Source: Calocera cornea HHB12733 (Eukaryota; Basidiomycota; Dacrymycetes; Dacrymycetales; Dacrymycetaceae). From it: a DNA stretch of 64,000 bases. Shown piece by piece: positions 11,135 through 26,427 of this stretch (position 1 is its first letter; every line of letters starts with the position of its first letter). The stretch covers positions 66,460-130,459 of the forward strand of contig KV423921.1 of assembly GCA_001632435.1 (NCBI GenBank). Reading direction: 5' to 3'. The position numbers and the translations under genes are program-made. Under the pieces are notes generated by a model, which was not told where the DNA came from, made no database searches, and saw only the letters and a program-made list of their open reading frames with translations.

Positions 11135-12877
11135 ATGTCCGCACTGACCATCAACGGTGAGCGCCTTGTGCCCCCAAATTATATGCCAGCAGCTGACCAG
11201 AGCCTGTCGTGACCTGCTAACCCAGCCCCTGTCGAGGGCGAGCAGAACGCCATCCTCTCCCCCGCCGCGCTCACCTTCCTCGCCTCCCTGCACCGCGCCT
11301 TCGAGCCCACCCGCCAGGCACTCCTCGCAGCCCGCAAGGCGCGCCAGGCAGACCTCGACGCCGGCGGGACACTCACCTTCCTCCCCGAGACCAAGGCCGT
11401 GCGCGACGACCCCAGCTGGCGCGGCGCCAAGCCCGCCCCGGGCCTGCAGGACCGCAGGGTAGAGATCACCGGCCCTCCGGAGCGCAAGATGGTCATCAAC
11501 GCCCTGAACAGCGGTGCCAAGGTGCGTTTCCTGGGCATATATGCCGATGCCTATACCAGGCTGCTGACCACTGCCGCGCGGAACAGACGTTCATGGCCGA
11601 CTTTGAGGACTCAACCTCGCCCACGTTCGCCAACCTGCTCAACGGCCAGGTCAACCTGCGCGACGCCATCCGGCGCGAGATCGACTTTGAGATCGCGGGC
11701 AAGGCGTACAAGCTCTCCCCGAACCCGGCCGTGCTGCTCGTCCGCCCGCGCGGGTGGCACCTCGACGAGCCCCGCGTGACGTTCGACGGCGCCCCGCTCT
11801 CAGGCTCCCTCTTCGACTTTGGCCTCTACTTCTTCACCAACGCCGAGGAGCTCGTCAAGCGCGGCGCGGGGCCGTACTTCTACCTGCCCAAGATGGAGCA
11901 CTACCTCGAGGCCAGGCTCTGGAACGACGTCTTCAACTTCTCCCAGGACTATATCCGCATGCCCCGCGGGACCATCAGGGGCACCGTGCTCGTCGAGACG
12001 ATCCCCGCGGTGTTCCAGATGGAGGAGATCATCTACGAGCTGAGGGAGCACTCGGCCGGCCTGAACTGCGGCCGCTGGGACTACATCTTCAGCTTCATCA
12101 AGGTGCGTCCTCAGGTGGCAGAGTATATACAGCTGCTGACGTGTTCGATAGAAATTCCGCTCCAACGCCAAGTTTGTCCTCCCCGATCGCTCCTCCGTCA
12201 CCATGACCGTGCCGTTCATGCAGTCGTACGTGAACCTGCTGATCCAGACGTGCCACAAGCGCGGTGTCGCTGCCATGGGCGGCATGTCCGCCACGCTGCC
12301 GATCAAGAACGACAAGGCCGCGAACGACCAGGCGATGGCCAAGGTGTACGAGGACAAGCTGCGCGAGGTCAAGGCGGGCCACGACGGCACGTGGATCGCG
12401 CACCCTGCCACGGTGCAGATCGCGCTCGACGTGTTCAACCAGTACATGCCCGGCCCGAACCAGTACTACAACTACCGCGCGGACGTCAAGGTGAACCCCG
12501 AGGAGCTCATCAACCCCCAGGTGCCGGGGAGCATCACGCTCGGCGGGATCCGCGCCAACGTCTCCGCCGCGCTGGCGTACTGCGGCGCGTGGGTGTCGGG
12601 CAACGGCTGCGTGCCCATCGCCAACATGATGGAGGACGCGGCGACGGCGGAGATTGCGCGCATGCAGCTCTGGCACTGGGTCTTCCACCACGCCAAGACC
12701 GACCAGGGCCAGACGATCACGAGCGACCTCGTATGCAAGATCATCGACGAGGAGGCAAAGTCCGTCCCCGGCGTCAAGCCCGAGGGCGTCGCGATCGCCA
12801 GGGAGTACCTGAAGGCCCAGGTCAGCTCCAAGGAGGCGGGCGAGTTCCTCACCAGCGACCTGATGGCCAAGTTGTAA
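11135..12877 (+). CDS. MLS1: Malate synthase, glyoxylate cycle, peroxisomal
   Basis: Four exons (11135-11156, 11226-11521, 11587-12102, 12152-12877) give 519 aa. The enzyme condenses glyoxylate with acetyl-CoA to malate, the last step that lets cells grow on acetate or fatty acids. The family signature '[16 protein letters not shown]' is present in full, preceded by '[18 protein letters not shown]'. Length and colinearity match fungal malate synthases. The C-terminus is Ala-Lys-Leu, a type 1 peroxisomal targeting signal variant. The first exon codes for only seven residues plus one base, and its ATG follows a TATA element by 121 bases, which supports this start. No isocitrate lyase gene is in the window. 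Confidence 0.97.
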
Positions 12878-13735
12878 GCGTGAGTGTACGCGTGTGCGCG
12901 TGGATGGATGGTGGACGGAAGGAACCGGAGCTCGTCGTAGGTATGCGCAATCCGTCTTTATGGGTCACTCTCTTCATGTATTATCACCAAACCAAGCTGT
13001 GGTGCAATGACAAGTAACGGTATTATTGAACAATCTCGATCCTGGCTACCGCTAAATACAACGAGCATCGATAGAACATCTATAGAACATGCCGAGTCTA
13101 GAAGATGCGCAGGATGTAGCCAACAGCGCGCCCGTCCGGCCATGCTAGGGCGCAGGACGAGCACGCCGAAGCACGAGTGTGCTCGCGTTCTGGCAGGGGG
13201 ACGTTGTTCTCGCACCCGTTAAACCACTTCAGGCACCTCGGTGGGGGTGAACGAGGGTCTGTACACACGGTGTGCTGCTTTTTGATTTGCAGGGAAGGGG
13301 AAGGGGAAGGAGGGGGGGGGAGAGAATCGGGGAGGAGAGAGAGGGGGGAGGAAGATGAAAGAGGCTTTTGTGTGATTTGAGAGATCCTTGACGGCTGCAT
13401 CAGACACTGGGCACTAGTGGGCAGAGATCGTAGGTCGTTACAGCTGAGCGATAATGGGGTTGTCATTCCCAGCCGAGCAGCTAGGCCGGAGTGGACAGAC
13501 TGGCAGGACGAAGAGAGCACTGCGGTACCAGCTAAGGGCCTCGATCGTGCGCTGAAAAATCAAGTCACGCCCCAAGCTTAGGGCAGGCTCGACGCGTCCC
13601 CCCCCCCTTCCCCACACCGCACGCGTCCGACATTCGTACGGCGCGCCACTCACCGTCAGCACGAGTGTCCACTGCCCACTCTCCGCCTTGCGATCCTTGC
13701 ACTGCACTGCCCTCCGACCCGACTCTGAGCGCACG
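12878..13735. other. Intergenic, purine-rich tract
   Basis: 3' flank of malate synthase and 5' flank of MSH2. A G/A-rich tract occupies about 13290-13354. The pyrimidine-rich segment just before 13736 fits a leader. No coding sequence is supported. Confidence 0.5.
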
Positions 13736-17436
<3,701 letters not shown>

Positions 17437-17583
17437 AGTAGTCATTCTTCCGGACACCTTGTGCATTTGTATACTAAGCAACTTCTTAACCCGTGATCCG
17501 CTGTGGCACCGATTCAGGCGAAATTCCGGTTTCCAGAAGTCACACAGAGACAGATAGGCATCTAGGCGGGCAAAACACTTCAA

Positions 17584-18423
17584 TTACTGGTGTAATGCGA
17601 CTGCCGGCGTAGAAGCGCTCTCGAACGGCACCGGCACTCCATTCCTCTCCGCCATTAGCGCCCCAACGACGTTCGGCTTAGTCAACACGTCCCTCGATAG
17701 CTGGAGGTTGCCCAGCTTCGGTCCGGTCTTGCGGGTAATAAACTCAACCTGGCACGGCAGCTTGCCTGCGACGAGTCGGAGGGCTGTACTTTGAGTTAGC
17801 TAGATTCTGCAAGATGAAAGGGGATCATACCATCTCGTGCTAACTGCTCACTGACACCATCCCCACCAACCTCAAATATCACACGACCTGTGGGACAGCT
17901 GTGCCAAGGTCAGTCTGGAATCAGCGGGCGGGGCGAGACACACACCGGACCGCCCAATGGTCGAAGCCACCTTTACCCTTCCCCATACGCACTTCGTTAC
18001 CCTATACACCTATCAAACCCCCATCATGTCGCTTGAAAGAAGGAAACGCACCTTGACACAGACCGGGATATCCGGGAACACCCTCAGCCAGATCTTCGCG
18101 CTTTTGAGCACCTTCAGCTTCCGCTTCAGCGCGGTATCGGCCGAGGTGAGCTGTTTTGCGCTCAACCGCATTCCGTTTCCCTTTACACGGATCCCATATT
18201 CGCCATGCACAATTGTGGTGCCCTTAAGTGACCCGCCCGTGGGGATCGGCACGCGGCCCTTGTGCGCCTTCTTGTACTTTGATCTCTTGGGGGCGAGGAC
18301 ACCGGCGAACCGGATCTGGGAGCGGGCGGGGAGGATAGGCGCACGGAAGGAGGTGGAGGCGATGGGTCGGGAGGGTCGGGAGTTGAGGGTGAGCCGTGAG
18401 AATGAGGATAGAAGGGAGGCCAT
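17584..18423 (-). CDS. MRPL16: Mitochondrial large-subunit ribosomal protein uL16m
   Basis: Four exons (18423-18052, 18001-17946, 17898-17831, 17783-17584) give 231 aa. The first exon codes a Ser/Arg-rich mitochondrial presequence and then the start of the L16 fold. Exons 2 and 3 carry the family hallmarks 'VRMGKGKGGFDHWAVR' and 'PTGRVIFEVGG', which in L16 contact 23S rRNA near the tRNA-binding region. The gene is convergent with MSH2, with only 147 bases between the stop codons. Confidence 0.95.
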
Positions 18424-18887
18424 TTTGTGCCTGCAAATAAGTTCGAGCACGCTCGACTGTTGAAGCTGCAGGAGCTCGAGGTCGAGGTCGAGCCAGGGAC
18501 GACGGAGGCGGAATTTCGGCCGGCAACATCGGAGACACCTACAGTACCCCCGGAGCCGAGGCTCGGAGACCGGCCCTATGAAAGTACCACCACCGCACCA
18601 CCGCCGGGTTGACCGATCCACGTAATTTCCCCGCGCTTGGATCGCTGCCGACACCTCAGTCGAGTGCTTAACACCGAAAGAAGATCTCGAAAGTGTAGGC
18701 GCTCGTCCTTGTGCTGACACATTATAGCCGGGCCTTGACTGGCTGACATACCAATGAGCAGATACATCTACGAACGGACGGCTAGACGGACGGGCAAGAT
18801 GCATTTCAAGCATTACAAGCAGTACCGTGGATTTACTCTCTCGGATTGAAATTACTGATTCAACACAGCGGTGCGTTCGAGGGGGGA

Positions 18888-18895
18888 TATATAAA
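18888..18895 (+). promoter_or_regulatory. TATA box of ABM gene A
   Basis: TATATAAA lies 76 bases upstream of the ATG at 18964. Confidence 0.6.
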
Positions 18896-18963
18896 GCATT
18901 GAGTTCGGTGGGATTTAAGGGCAGAATATACTTTCCCGACCTCTACCACATACAACTTCAACA

Positions 18964-19435
18964 ATGTCTGTTACTTTCGAGGGTTTCACGGGGCCAATTC
19001 ATATTGTGGCAAACGTATAAAATATGTCATATACAGTATCGATTCCGTTTGCTAATCATTGCCGCCTCACTTCAGCAAACGGCCAAGCCCGGTAAAGCTG
19101 ATGAGCTGCTTACAGTGCTCAAGGCTGTCAAAGCATCCTGCGACAGCGATGCAGAGCCCGGAGTCTCGCGCTGGGAAATTTTGAGGGTAGGAGATGACTT
19201 CTGTATCATGGAAAAGTGCGCGAATCCAGCTGCAATTCACACGTCAGTTTGTGCCCCTTTGCATCCGCTGATCTCTTGTGACTGCAGACACATGGATACG
19301 GCGCCGTTCAAGGCGCTTCAAGCTAGAACGGATGAGTTGATTGTGGTGTGTACGGGCAGATTCAATTGGAAGCCTCGGCTCCACCAGATACAGGAAGGAA
19401 CCTTTAAGTACGCATTCTGGGAGGAGGCAGCTTAA
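18964..19435 (+). CDS. ABM-fold (dimeric alpha/beta barrel) protein, copy A
   Basis: Four exons (18964-19014, 19076-19242, 19288-19345, 19394-19435) give 105 aa. It resembles the small single-domain antibiotic biosynthesis monooxygenase-like proteins (ABM, quinol-monooxygenase type) that form homodimeric ferredoxin-like barrels; the substrate is unknown. Seen: 'GPIHIVAN', then 'AKPGKADELL', the motif 'DSDAEPGVSRWEIL', 'HMDTAPFKAL', and a final 'YAFWEEAA'. Exon lengths of 51, 167 and 58 nt are shared exactly with copies B, D and E, so the copies descend from one gene. It is convergent with copy B. Which reaction it catalyses cannot be read from the sequence. Confidence 0.85.
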
Positions 19436-19633
19436 AGAGGAGAGCAACCCGGCGAACTCATAGAAAATGTGCCGTTGTGGTTACTTTAGCTGCCAGTGCT
19501 CTTTGCAGCGCCAGTAGTATACTTGATAGATGGCTTCCGAACATACGCTCGTATTAGCGGTGCCCTTTCCTCTAAAGCAATACGACCATACAAGGCCCTG
19601 CGGCTGCCCCAAGACGTTCACTGAACGCGGCAC

Positions 19634-20163
19634 CTAGTGCAAGTGCGATCCAGATCCAACGGGGACCTCCGCGGATTCGGCTGGCTCCCAGAACGTAAGA
19701 GACGTACTCCCTTCCTAGTAGGGGTGAGCAACCATGCGACTACAGTAACAAGCCTCACTTACCACAACTAGATCGCCGATCTTCAATTTGAGGTTCTTGT
19801 AAGGCGGTCTATTTGTGTGTCTGCATCAAGGGTCAACGCTGGACTCTGGACTGAGAATGGCACCAAACTAACGCGTAGATTGCAGCAGCATTTGCATACT
19901 TCTCCACCACGCAAAATTTGTCTCCAGCGCGAAGAATATCAAATTGCAAAGTGCCAGGCTCCGCAGCGCTATCTGCCGACGCCTTGAGAAGGTTCAGCTC
20001 TGCAACGAGCTCTTCAGCCTTCCCAGGTTTGGCGGTTTGCTTAAAGAGAAGCGAGAAATAGTGTTAGCAACCGCGAAACGTACGAAGATGAGAGTAAAAG
20101 GCTCAGGCTCACAGTTAGCACGGTACAGATCTCTCCGGGGAACGCAGCAAAGTTGGTCGACAT
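19634..20163 (-). CDS. ABM-fold protein, copy B
   Basis: Four exons (20163-20113, 20039-19873, 19820-19763, 19714-19634) give 118 aa. Exons 1-3 have the same lengths as in copies A, D and E. Motifs: 'QTAKPGKAEELV', 'DSAAEPGTLQFDIL', 'VVEKYANAAAIY'. The third exon has diverged most ('HTNRPPYKNLKLKIGDL'), and the last exon is longer, adding a Val/Ser/His tail after the usual Phe-Trp-Glu. No stops or broken splice sites were found, so it appears intact. The function is unknown, as for the rest of the family. Confidence 0.82.
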
Positions 20164-20915
20164 GGTAACTCGGGTGCTAGAAACGCAGTCGTGCTGGAAC
20201 AGAGATGGCTCAAACAGAGCGCTTATAGATAGCAGAGGTCGTTGCATTTGAGCTCTGTGGAGGGTAACAAATTGAGTTGTCGAGTTTCGTAATTGTTGCC
20301 GAGAATGTATGAGCGCATCGTGGCGGTCTGATATTTGTGGAGTGCACCGTCGTGGTCCCGCGGCAAAGCTTGGTCACGCCCGAGTGTTGCACACCACAGC
20401 GCGTTTGATTGTTCCTCTCTTGCAAACGATCGGAAGCTCTGAAAGCGCCGCGCAGCCGTCACACGCCGGGTTCTGAATGCAGTCGTTATGTAACAAGTCG
20501 GGGAGATGTCTCAGATGGCGCGTGATCCATGGGAAGATCAGGGACGACACCGGTGCGCCGAAGAATCTATAGTTACAGTCATTTCAGGGATCGACCCATC
20601 ACCTTACTATTTATACTGAGCAGAAAGCCGAGCGATTACAGGGGACGTCATCCTCCTCCGAGCGCTGGTGCTACATTCCCTCCTTCCAAAACTGTGCAGA
20701 ACTCGGAGGTGCCGCGGCCCTGCCGTCCTCCACCCGGGGATGAACACAAGTATGCTCTGTATGGCGGGAGTGGTGAAAATCTGGAACTTGGCGCCCAGCC
20801 GTCTAAATTTAACTCACGCACTTCCATTCAGCAGCTCCCTTATTGTCAGACTACTACTGTACTAGGCTGATGACAAGGGGCTTTGAAACAGCGCTGTTCG
20901 AGATGTCCTCGTACT
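20164..20915. other. Gene-free stretch
   Basis: Nothing recognisable beyond the presumed promoter of copy B. The open frames here lack protein-like composition or homologous motifs. Confidence 0.45.
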
Positions 20916-21290
20916 CTAGGTTGACCCAAAAAACTTGTAAGTGAAGCTGCCTTCCTGTGTCAAGATGAGCACGCACCAATATGCCGTGACGCGTGACTTC
21001 TCACCACAAGCGACCCCGGGCTCTTTTCGCTGAAGGCCTTAGAAGGAGGAGTCTGGATATGTCTGTATCGATTGACCTCGGTATTCGGAAGCGGGACTTG
21101 GATATCGCGCTTATGCCTGGATCGCAGCGCGGTTCGCGTACTTCTCGATGATGCAGAACTCGTTCCTAACCCGGAGAACTTCGAACTTCAGGCAGTCCGG
21201 TTCCTTATAGGGCAGACAGTATGCCTTGATACCGTTAAGCGCTTCGCGAACGCGCCCCTATGCTGCTGGATCATGGCCAGGCGCTTGTGG
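20916..21290 (-). pseudogene. Decayed ABM-fold gene, copy C
   Basis: On the minus strand the middle of exon 2 is readable ('EPDCLKFEVLRV', then 'EFCIIEKYANRAAIQA'), followed by an exon-3 relic with intact AG ('QTPPSKAF') and an exon-4 relic ending at 20916 ('EGSFTYKFFGST' then stop). The N-terminal part, with the usual Ala-Lys-Pro-Gly-Lys segment, is not recognisable. An in-frame stop precedes the surviving exon-2 part, and the donor after 'AIQA' reads AT instead of GT. These defects make it a pseudogene. It is closest to copy D in its last exon, which suggests copies C and D arose by a local duplication. Confidence 0.75.
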
Positions 21291-22129
21291 GCAGAGTGGC
21301 ACATTTCACCACGCTCTTCCCGGGCGCATAAAACGGTGGTACCCGTTCCGCAGCCGCTAGTGCTTGTGTAGCAATTGAGAGCATTATGTGCTAATGTCGG
21401 ATAGCCGGTTCATTCGTTTCTGTGCAATGCATATGCACAGGGTTTACTGAGTGTGTTGTCACTGTTATGACAATTTGTGGTACCCCGTGTCAGTCGGAGC
21501 ATGGCATACCGTATTGGACTACGGGCTCAGTGATCGTGCCGTCACCCCTGCTTGTAACTCTTCGAAGAACTCGCATCCTCCATCAATAGCGCCTTCATTC
21601 TACCCGCCCAGGCAGAACGCGGAGAAAGATCCGGGTTGCCCGGGACGTTCCTCGCGGGTGGACACGCCCCAATGGCAAGAGTTTAGGGCCGCATCAGGCT
21701 CAGCATATGGGAACGCCGTGTGTTACGTTAACGACCGAAGAAGACTCGTCGATGGGGTATTGTTCGGGACGGTGAAATGATCTTCTTGCAGGTGAGAGTG
21801 TCTTCTCGAAGCGGGATTCTCGGCGAGAGCTGACACAGTTGTCGGAACAGCTTACAGGTGTTACGGCAGGATTGGCGCTCGCAGCCCGTATGCAAGGTAC
21901 GCGCTTCCGAGTGGGTCGATGCCCTATCTTGTCGCGGTACCATGAGTTCATCCTATGCCATGGCACTCAGCTTAGCCAGCACATGTACCCATCACAAATC
22001 CTATCATCAACGTTCGTGCATCTATGGGCCTTCAACGTGTCTTCAAGAGCTCCAGCCAGGTCTGCCATAAGAAGCTCGGATCCTTAGCGATCATCCCGGC
22101 ATCGGTCACCCTGGCCGCCTACGGCCGGT
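21291..22129. other. Gene-free stretch between ABM copies C and D
   Basis: No coding sequence or repeat could be supported. Short open frames on both strands lack recognisable motifs and splice signals. Confidence 0.45.
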
Positions 22130-22609
22130 CTAGGTTGATTCGAAGAACTTGACGACGCGGCTTCCTTCCTGCAACATTGTCAGACATGTACACCGCGGAG
22201 TGTACTATGAGGAACTCACGACAACCACTTCGGCCCTCTTCGTGCCCAAAAACTTGAACGGCGGGGTGTTCATATGCCTACACCAACCTCCAATCAGACT
22301 AGACTCTTGACCATCCCCTGATACCGGTCTGCACTCACGTATGGATCGCCGCTGCGTTCGCGTACTTCTCCACAACACAGATCTCATGGTCGAACCTCAG
22401 GATCTCGTAGCGCAAGCAGTCAGGCTCGGCATCGCTGTCGCAAGAGGCCTTGACACCCTTGAGTAGGGCGACGAGCTCGTCGGCCTTGCCTGGCTGGGCA
22501 GTTTGCTGGATTGGGGAAGGACGTTAGTACGGGCTGTACGATGGTGAGCGCAACGTACCCGCGCGATGATGTGGATCTCTCCTTTGAACTGCTCGAAGGT
22601 GTCGGACAT
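22130..22609 (-). CDS. ABM-fold protein, copy D
   Basis: Four exons (22609-22559, 22505-22339, 22277-22220, 22168-22130) give 104 aa. Motifs: 'GEIHIIAR', 'QTAQPGKADELV', 'CDSDAEPDCLRYEIL', 'VVEKYANAAAIH', 'HMNTPPFKFL' and a C-terminal 'VVKFFEST'. The last exon ends in Phe-Phe-Glu-Ser-Thr, like the decayed copy C, not in Phe-Trp-Glu-Glu like copies A and E. All splice sites are canonical. It is divergent from the aminopeptidase gene at 23047. The fold is well supported; the substrate is unknown. Confidence 0.85.
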
Positions 22610-23046
22610 CGTTATGAGGACAGCGTATGAGAGTGGGCGAGGTACAGAGCACAGGGAGATCAGGTTGCTGTCCTCCCCGGCTCATATGGGTCTACCATGG
22701 TTCGCTGTCGTCCAGGCTTAGGGTCGGCTCAATCGTCTGCCCGAAGGTGGAGGGTCCGGAGCTGAAAGCGTATTCGAAAGTAGATCGGACTCGGTATAAC
22801 GGGGAGAATTGACAAATGCGGTCATCGTGGTGCAATCATGGCATGACAAGCTCTCTTCGTAGTAGATTTGTTGTTACTTTGTACTTGCGATCGAGATATC
22901 GAGATGAGCGTGTATATGAAACCATCAACATGTGGGGATAGGGTCCGGCTTCTAACAGGCTTCTTGGCCTCGTTATCGCTGGCTTAGGGGACGCGTACAC
23001 ACTCTCCTCTCTCACACGACCACCTCCTCATCCTCCCTCTTCAACA
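22610..23046. other. Divergent promoter region
   Basis: Shared upstream region of ABM copy D (-) and the M28 aminopeptidase (+). No gene seen. The last 50 bases before 23047 are a pyrimidine-rich leader. Confidence 0.45.
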
Positions 23047-24551
23047 ATGCGCAAGTCCATCACCCTTGCTGCCCTCCCGAGTCTTGCGCTCGCCCAGTCT
23101 GTGCTCATCGTCACCGGTGGCGCGGCCAGCGACGTCCCATGCTGCGTAGCACACTCGTACTACGGCAGCTACGGGCACCCACTGCGCTCCGTCTTCGTCC
23201 CGACGCAGGAGTGCCTCGAGGAGGTCAACACCGACTCGCTCTTCGGGTCGTTCCAGTCTGGACACTTGGATATCCTCGACTTTGACCTGGAGGAGCGCAG
23301 CCTCGTCTGGGTGCAGAAGGACCAGGTGGACGCATCGCTCAACCCATCCCTGGTCGATGATTGGTTCGCCCAGTGGGCCATGGACCTCTCTACGCACAGC
23401 CAGCCCCCGCTGATGGTAGAGTCGAGCAACGAGCCTGCTTTCCGAACCCAGTCGTCTACCCCATCCCTTCACTACCTAGCCGAGGACGCCGCGCTCCTCT
23501 CTGTCCCTCGCTCGTCGCCCATGTCTGACCTCGACCTTCCCGGCTACGTCAGCATGTACTCCATGTCGCGCGTCCCGCACAACCCTGCGCCCCGCTCCGC
23601 CCGCGTGAACGAGGTCCTCGCCAAGAAGCCCAAGTTCGACCCCGAGGTCGCTTCCCTCCTCTCCTCGCTCTCGCCCGCACGGCTCCTGAGCAACGTCCGC
23701 TACCTGACGGGTGAGGACGGCGTCGGGCCCCTGTCCCGGCACAGCTTCTCCAAGGGCGCGCTCGTCGCTGCCAACTACATCCAGGAGCAGATGGAGGCCG
23801 CGGGCGCGACCTGTGAGCAGAAGGCCTTCATCGCTGGCTTTGCGCCCAACGTGGTGTGCAAGTTCGCCCCGTCGACCAACTCGACCGAGCGCGTGATCCT
23901 CTCGGCGCACTATGACTCGCGCGGCTCGTTCGGCTCTACTCGTGCGCCGGGTGGCGATGACGATGGCAGCGGCACGACACACCTCCTGTCCATTGCACAT
24001 GCGATCCACTCCAGGAAGATCACCTTCCAGCGCCCGGTTGAACTGGTCGCCTTCGCTGGCGAGGAGCAGGGCCTGCTTGGGTCCAGGGCCTATGCCAGTA
24101 CGTGCCTGGTTTGATTCTTACCTCCCCAATGCTAATGGCAATCGTAGAGGAGCTCAAAGCCGAAGACGTCGACATCGCGCTGATGATCCAGGCCGACATG
24201 CTGGGGTACCACGACCCGCGCGAGCCCGCGCAGCTCGGTCTCCCCGCGACCATCGGCTCCGCCGCCGCCGCGTACCTTGTCGCGAACATGAGCGCGATCT
24301 ATGCGCCTGAGCTGACGGTCGGGTACACGTACGCGTGCTGCTCGGACCACCAGAGCTTCCACGAGCAGGGGTACACGGCCACGCAGGTATTTGAGCGGGC
24401 CGGCCCGATCGTCGACCCGATGTACCATAATTCGGGCGACTTGAGCAACAGGACCGGGTTCGATGTGGAGCAGATCAGGAGCATCGCAAAGGTCACGTTC
24501 GCCTCGATCCTCTACACGGCCGGGTACGAGCTTGGCGAGGACTCGGTGTAG
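23047..24551 (+). CDS. Secreted M28 zinc aminopeptidase
   Basis: Two exons (23047-24097, 24148-24551) give 484 aa. A hydrophobic signal peptide ('ITLAALPSLALAQS') starts the protein. A propeptide-like N-terminal half is followed by an M28 peptidase domain with its zinc ligands and catalytic residues in order: His288 in 'SAHYDSRG', the Asp cluster in 'GGDDDGSG' (about 304-306), Glu339-Glu340 in 'AGEEQGLLGS', Asp367 in 'QADMLGYHD', and a late His in 'MYHNSGD'. Such enzymes remove N-terminal residues from peptides outside the cell or in the vacuole. A cysteine pair in 'YACCSDHQSF' is typical of the fungal leucine-aminopeptidase group. All key residues are present. Confidence 0.93.
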
Positions 24552-24797
24552 ATGCAGACGTGGTGTATGTTTGCAGGACGGACTAGAGGAAACACTTTTG
24601 ACATCCGTAGAATGCACATATTTATATCTATGCTTGCAGTGACGTAACAAGAGACCCAAAGACCTGAGTGATCGACACACTGGCACAATACAGAACAATC
24701 CCATCCAATCTGCTCCCAAATCGCGGCCCAGCACACCCACACCAATCCCCAGCCACCTCCTCCCACCCCCGCCCCGCTTTGGGCACAGAGGCCGGAT

Positions 24798-26427
24798 TCA
24801 GTTCGGGGTAATAGCGATCTTGAGGCAGTTCCGGCTCGCCATCTTGTCGAGGGCCTCGCCGAACTGGTCGATCGTGAACACGTCGGTGACCATCCCCTTG
24901 ACGTTGACCTTGCCGCTGTCGAGGTACTCTACTGCGCGGGGGAAGCAGAAGACTTGCGCAAAGGAGCCGATGATCTGCGTAAAGGGTGGGGTGTCAGTAC
25001 GGCTGCATGCTCATCCATCCCTGACCATGTGGCCTGCAGCACCAGCACCAGCAGCGACGGCAGTGACGGCAGTGATGGCACTGGGAAGTGGGACGTGGGA
25101 ACAAGCAAACAAGCCAACGCACGGTAATCTCATCGCCGAAGATCTTGCCCGGCGGCCAGTGCACAAGCGCCTTGTTGTCGTACACGCCGTAGACCATGAG
25201 CGTCCCCCCGCGGCGCACGTAGTTGATCGCGTCGTTCGCGAGCTTCTCCACACCGGTGGCTTCGATCTGCGCGGAATGGGGGTGAGCTGGGGCTGGGACG
25301 GGGGAGGGATGTTGGAAGGGGCGGGGGGGGGCAATTGATGGGCGGAGGACAGTGCCCATGCGAAGAAAGGCGTAGAGTGCAGTGCAGTGCAGCACAAGAC
25401 AAGACAAGCCAAGACTCACCACCACATCGAACCCGTACGGATTGTCCTCCCTGAGCTTCGTCCACTGCCCCTCCGGCGCCTCGCGATCCAGCTCGAGATA
25501 CTCGTCCGCGCACCCGAGCTGCCTCGCAACGTCCATCTTCCGGCCCTTGTTCGCAGCGAGCACGACGCGCAGCGCGCCGTTGAGCTTGAGCAGCTGGGCG
25601 AGGATCAGCCCCGTCGGCCCGGCGCCCATCAGCAGCACGCTGCACCCGACGGGAGGACGCAGGCGGTCCATCCCGTGCACTGCGCAGGCGGCCGGCTCGA
25701 TCAGCGTCGCTTCGATGTCGGTCAGGTTGTGAATCGCGTAGACTTTCGAGTAGTGGCTGCGGGCGAGCAGAGGTCAGCGCGTTCCTGGACCTGGGCACCC
25801 GCCCCGCCCCGACGCCCCGACGCTGACCGCTGAACGCACTCACAAAGTAACGAACTCTGCAAACCCGCCCTGGATGGTGCACCCCTTGCTGGTAAAGTCC
25901 TCGCAGAGCAGGTCCTGGCCCCTGCGGCAATAGAAGCACTTGCCGCAGCTGATCCCGTTGTCCGCTACTATGCGCATCCCCGGCCGGAACTCGCTGGCGG
26001 GCACCTTGGACCCAGCCAAGACGATCCGCCCCACGACCTCGTGCCCCGGGACGAGCGGGAACTGGGAGATGAACTCCCCGTGGTGGATGTGCTGGTCTGT
26101 GCCGCAGACGCCTGGGGTTGCGCGGGCTCAGCTCACGCTCCTGCGGGGTCAGGCAGGCAGGGACGTACCGCACGCGGAGACTGCCGATAGCGGATGAGCA
26201 CACAACGGGTAAGGGAGGCGAGGGAACGGAACGCACCTTTTACAAGCACCTCCTCGTCGCCGCACTGCGGGGTGGGGATATGCTTGACCTCGTAGTCCTC
26301 CGGCTGGCGAGTGCTGTGTGAGGGGCTGCGACTCGGGGAAGAGGTGGGGGAGGGGAGGGGAGGGGAGGGGACGCACCTTGTGGTAGTACAGCGCCTTCAT
26401 GCTGCTCGGGATCGGTGGGTCGCCCAT
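24798..26427 (-). CDS. Zinc-dependent medium-chain alcohol/polyol dehydrogenase
   Basis: Six exons (26427-26377, 26303-26237, 26111-25844, 25756-25420, 25266-25123, 24974-24798) give 347 aa. The family oxidises alcohols or sugar alcohols with NAD(P); the sequence looks closest to the D-arabinitol/sorbitol-dehydrogenase-like group, but the substrate is inferred only. Catalytic zinc site: Cys in '[13 protein letters not shown]' and 'PGHEVVG'. Structural zinc site: '[15 protein letters not shown]'. Nucleotide-binding loop: '[16 protein letters not shown]'. The start ATG is divergent from PRP3, with 383 bases between the two starts. Everything expected of an active enzyme is present. Confidence 0.9.

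Noticed and set aside
1..12900. Horizontal transfer of the GC-rich first 13 kb
   Set aside because: It contains normal fungal housekeeping genes with basidiomycete-type introns.
20916..21290. Repeat-induced point mutation as cause of the ABM relic
   Set aside because: The donor change could fit a C-to-T type mutation, but too few sites can be judged by eye, and the N-terminal loss needs another event.
18964..22609. ABM genes as part of a polyketide-type biosynthetic cluster
   Set aside because: No synthase, transporter or tailoring enzyme lies nearby; neighbours are housekeeping genes.
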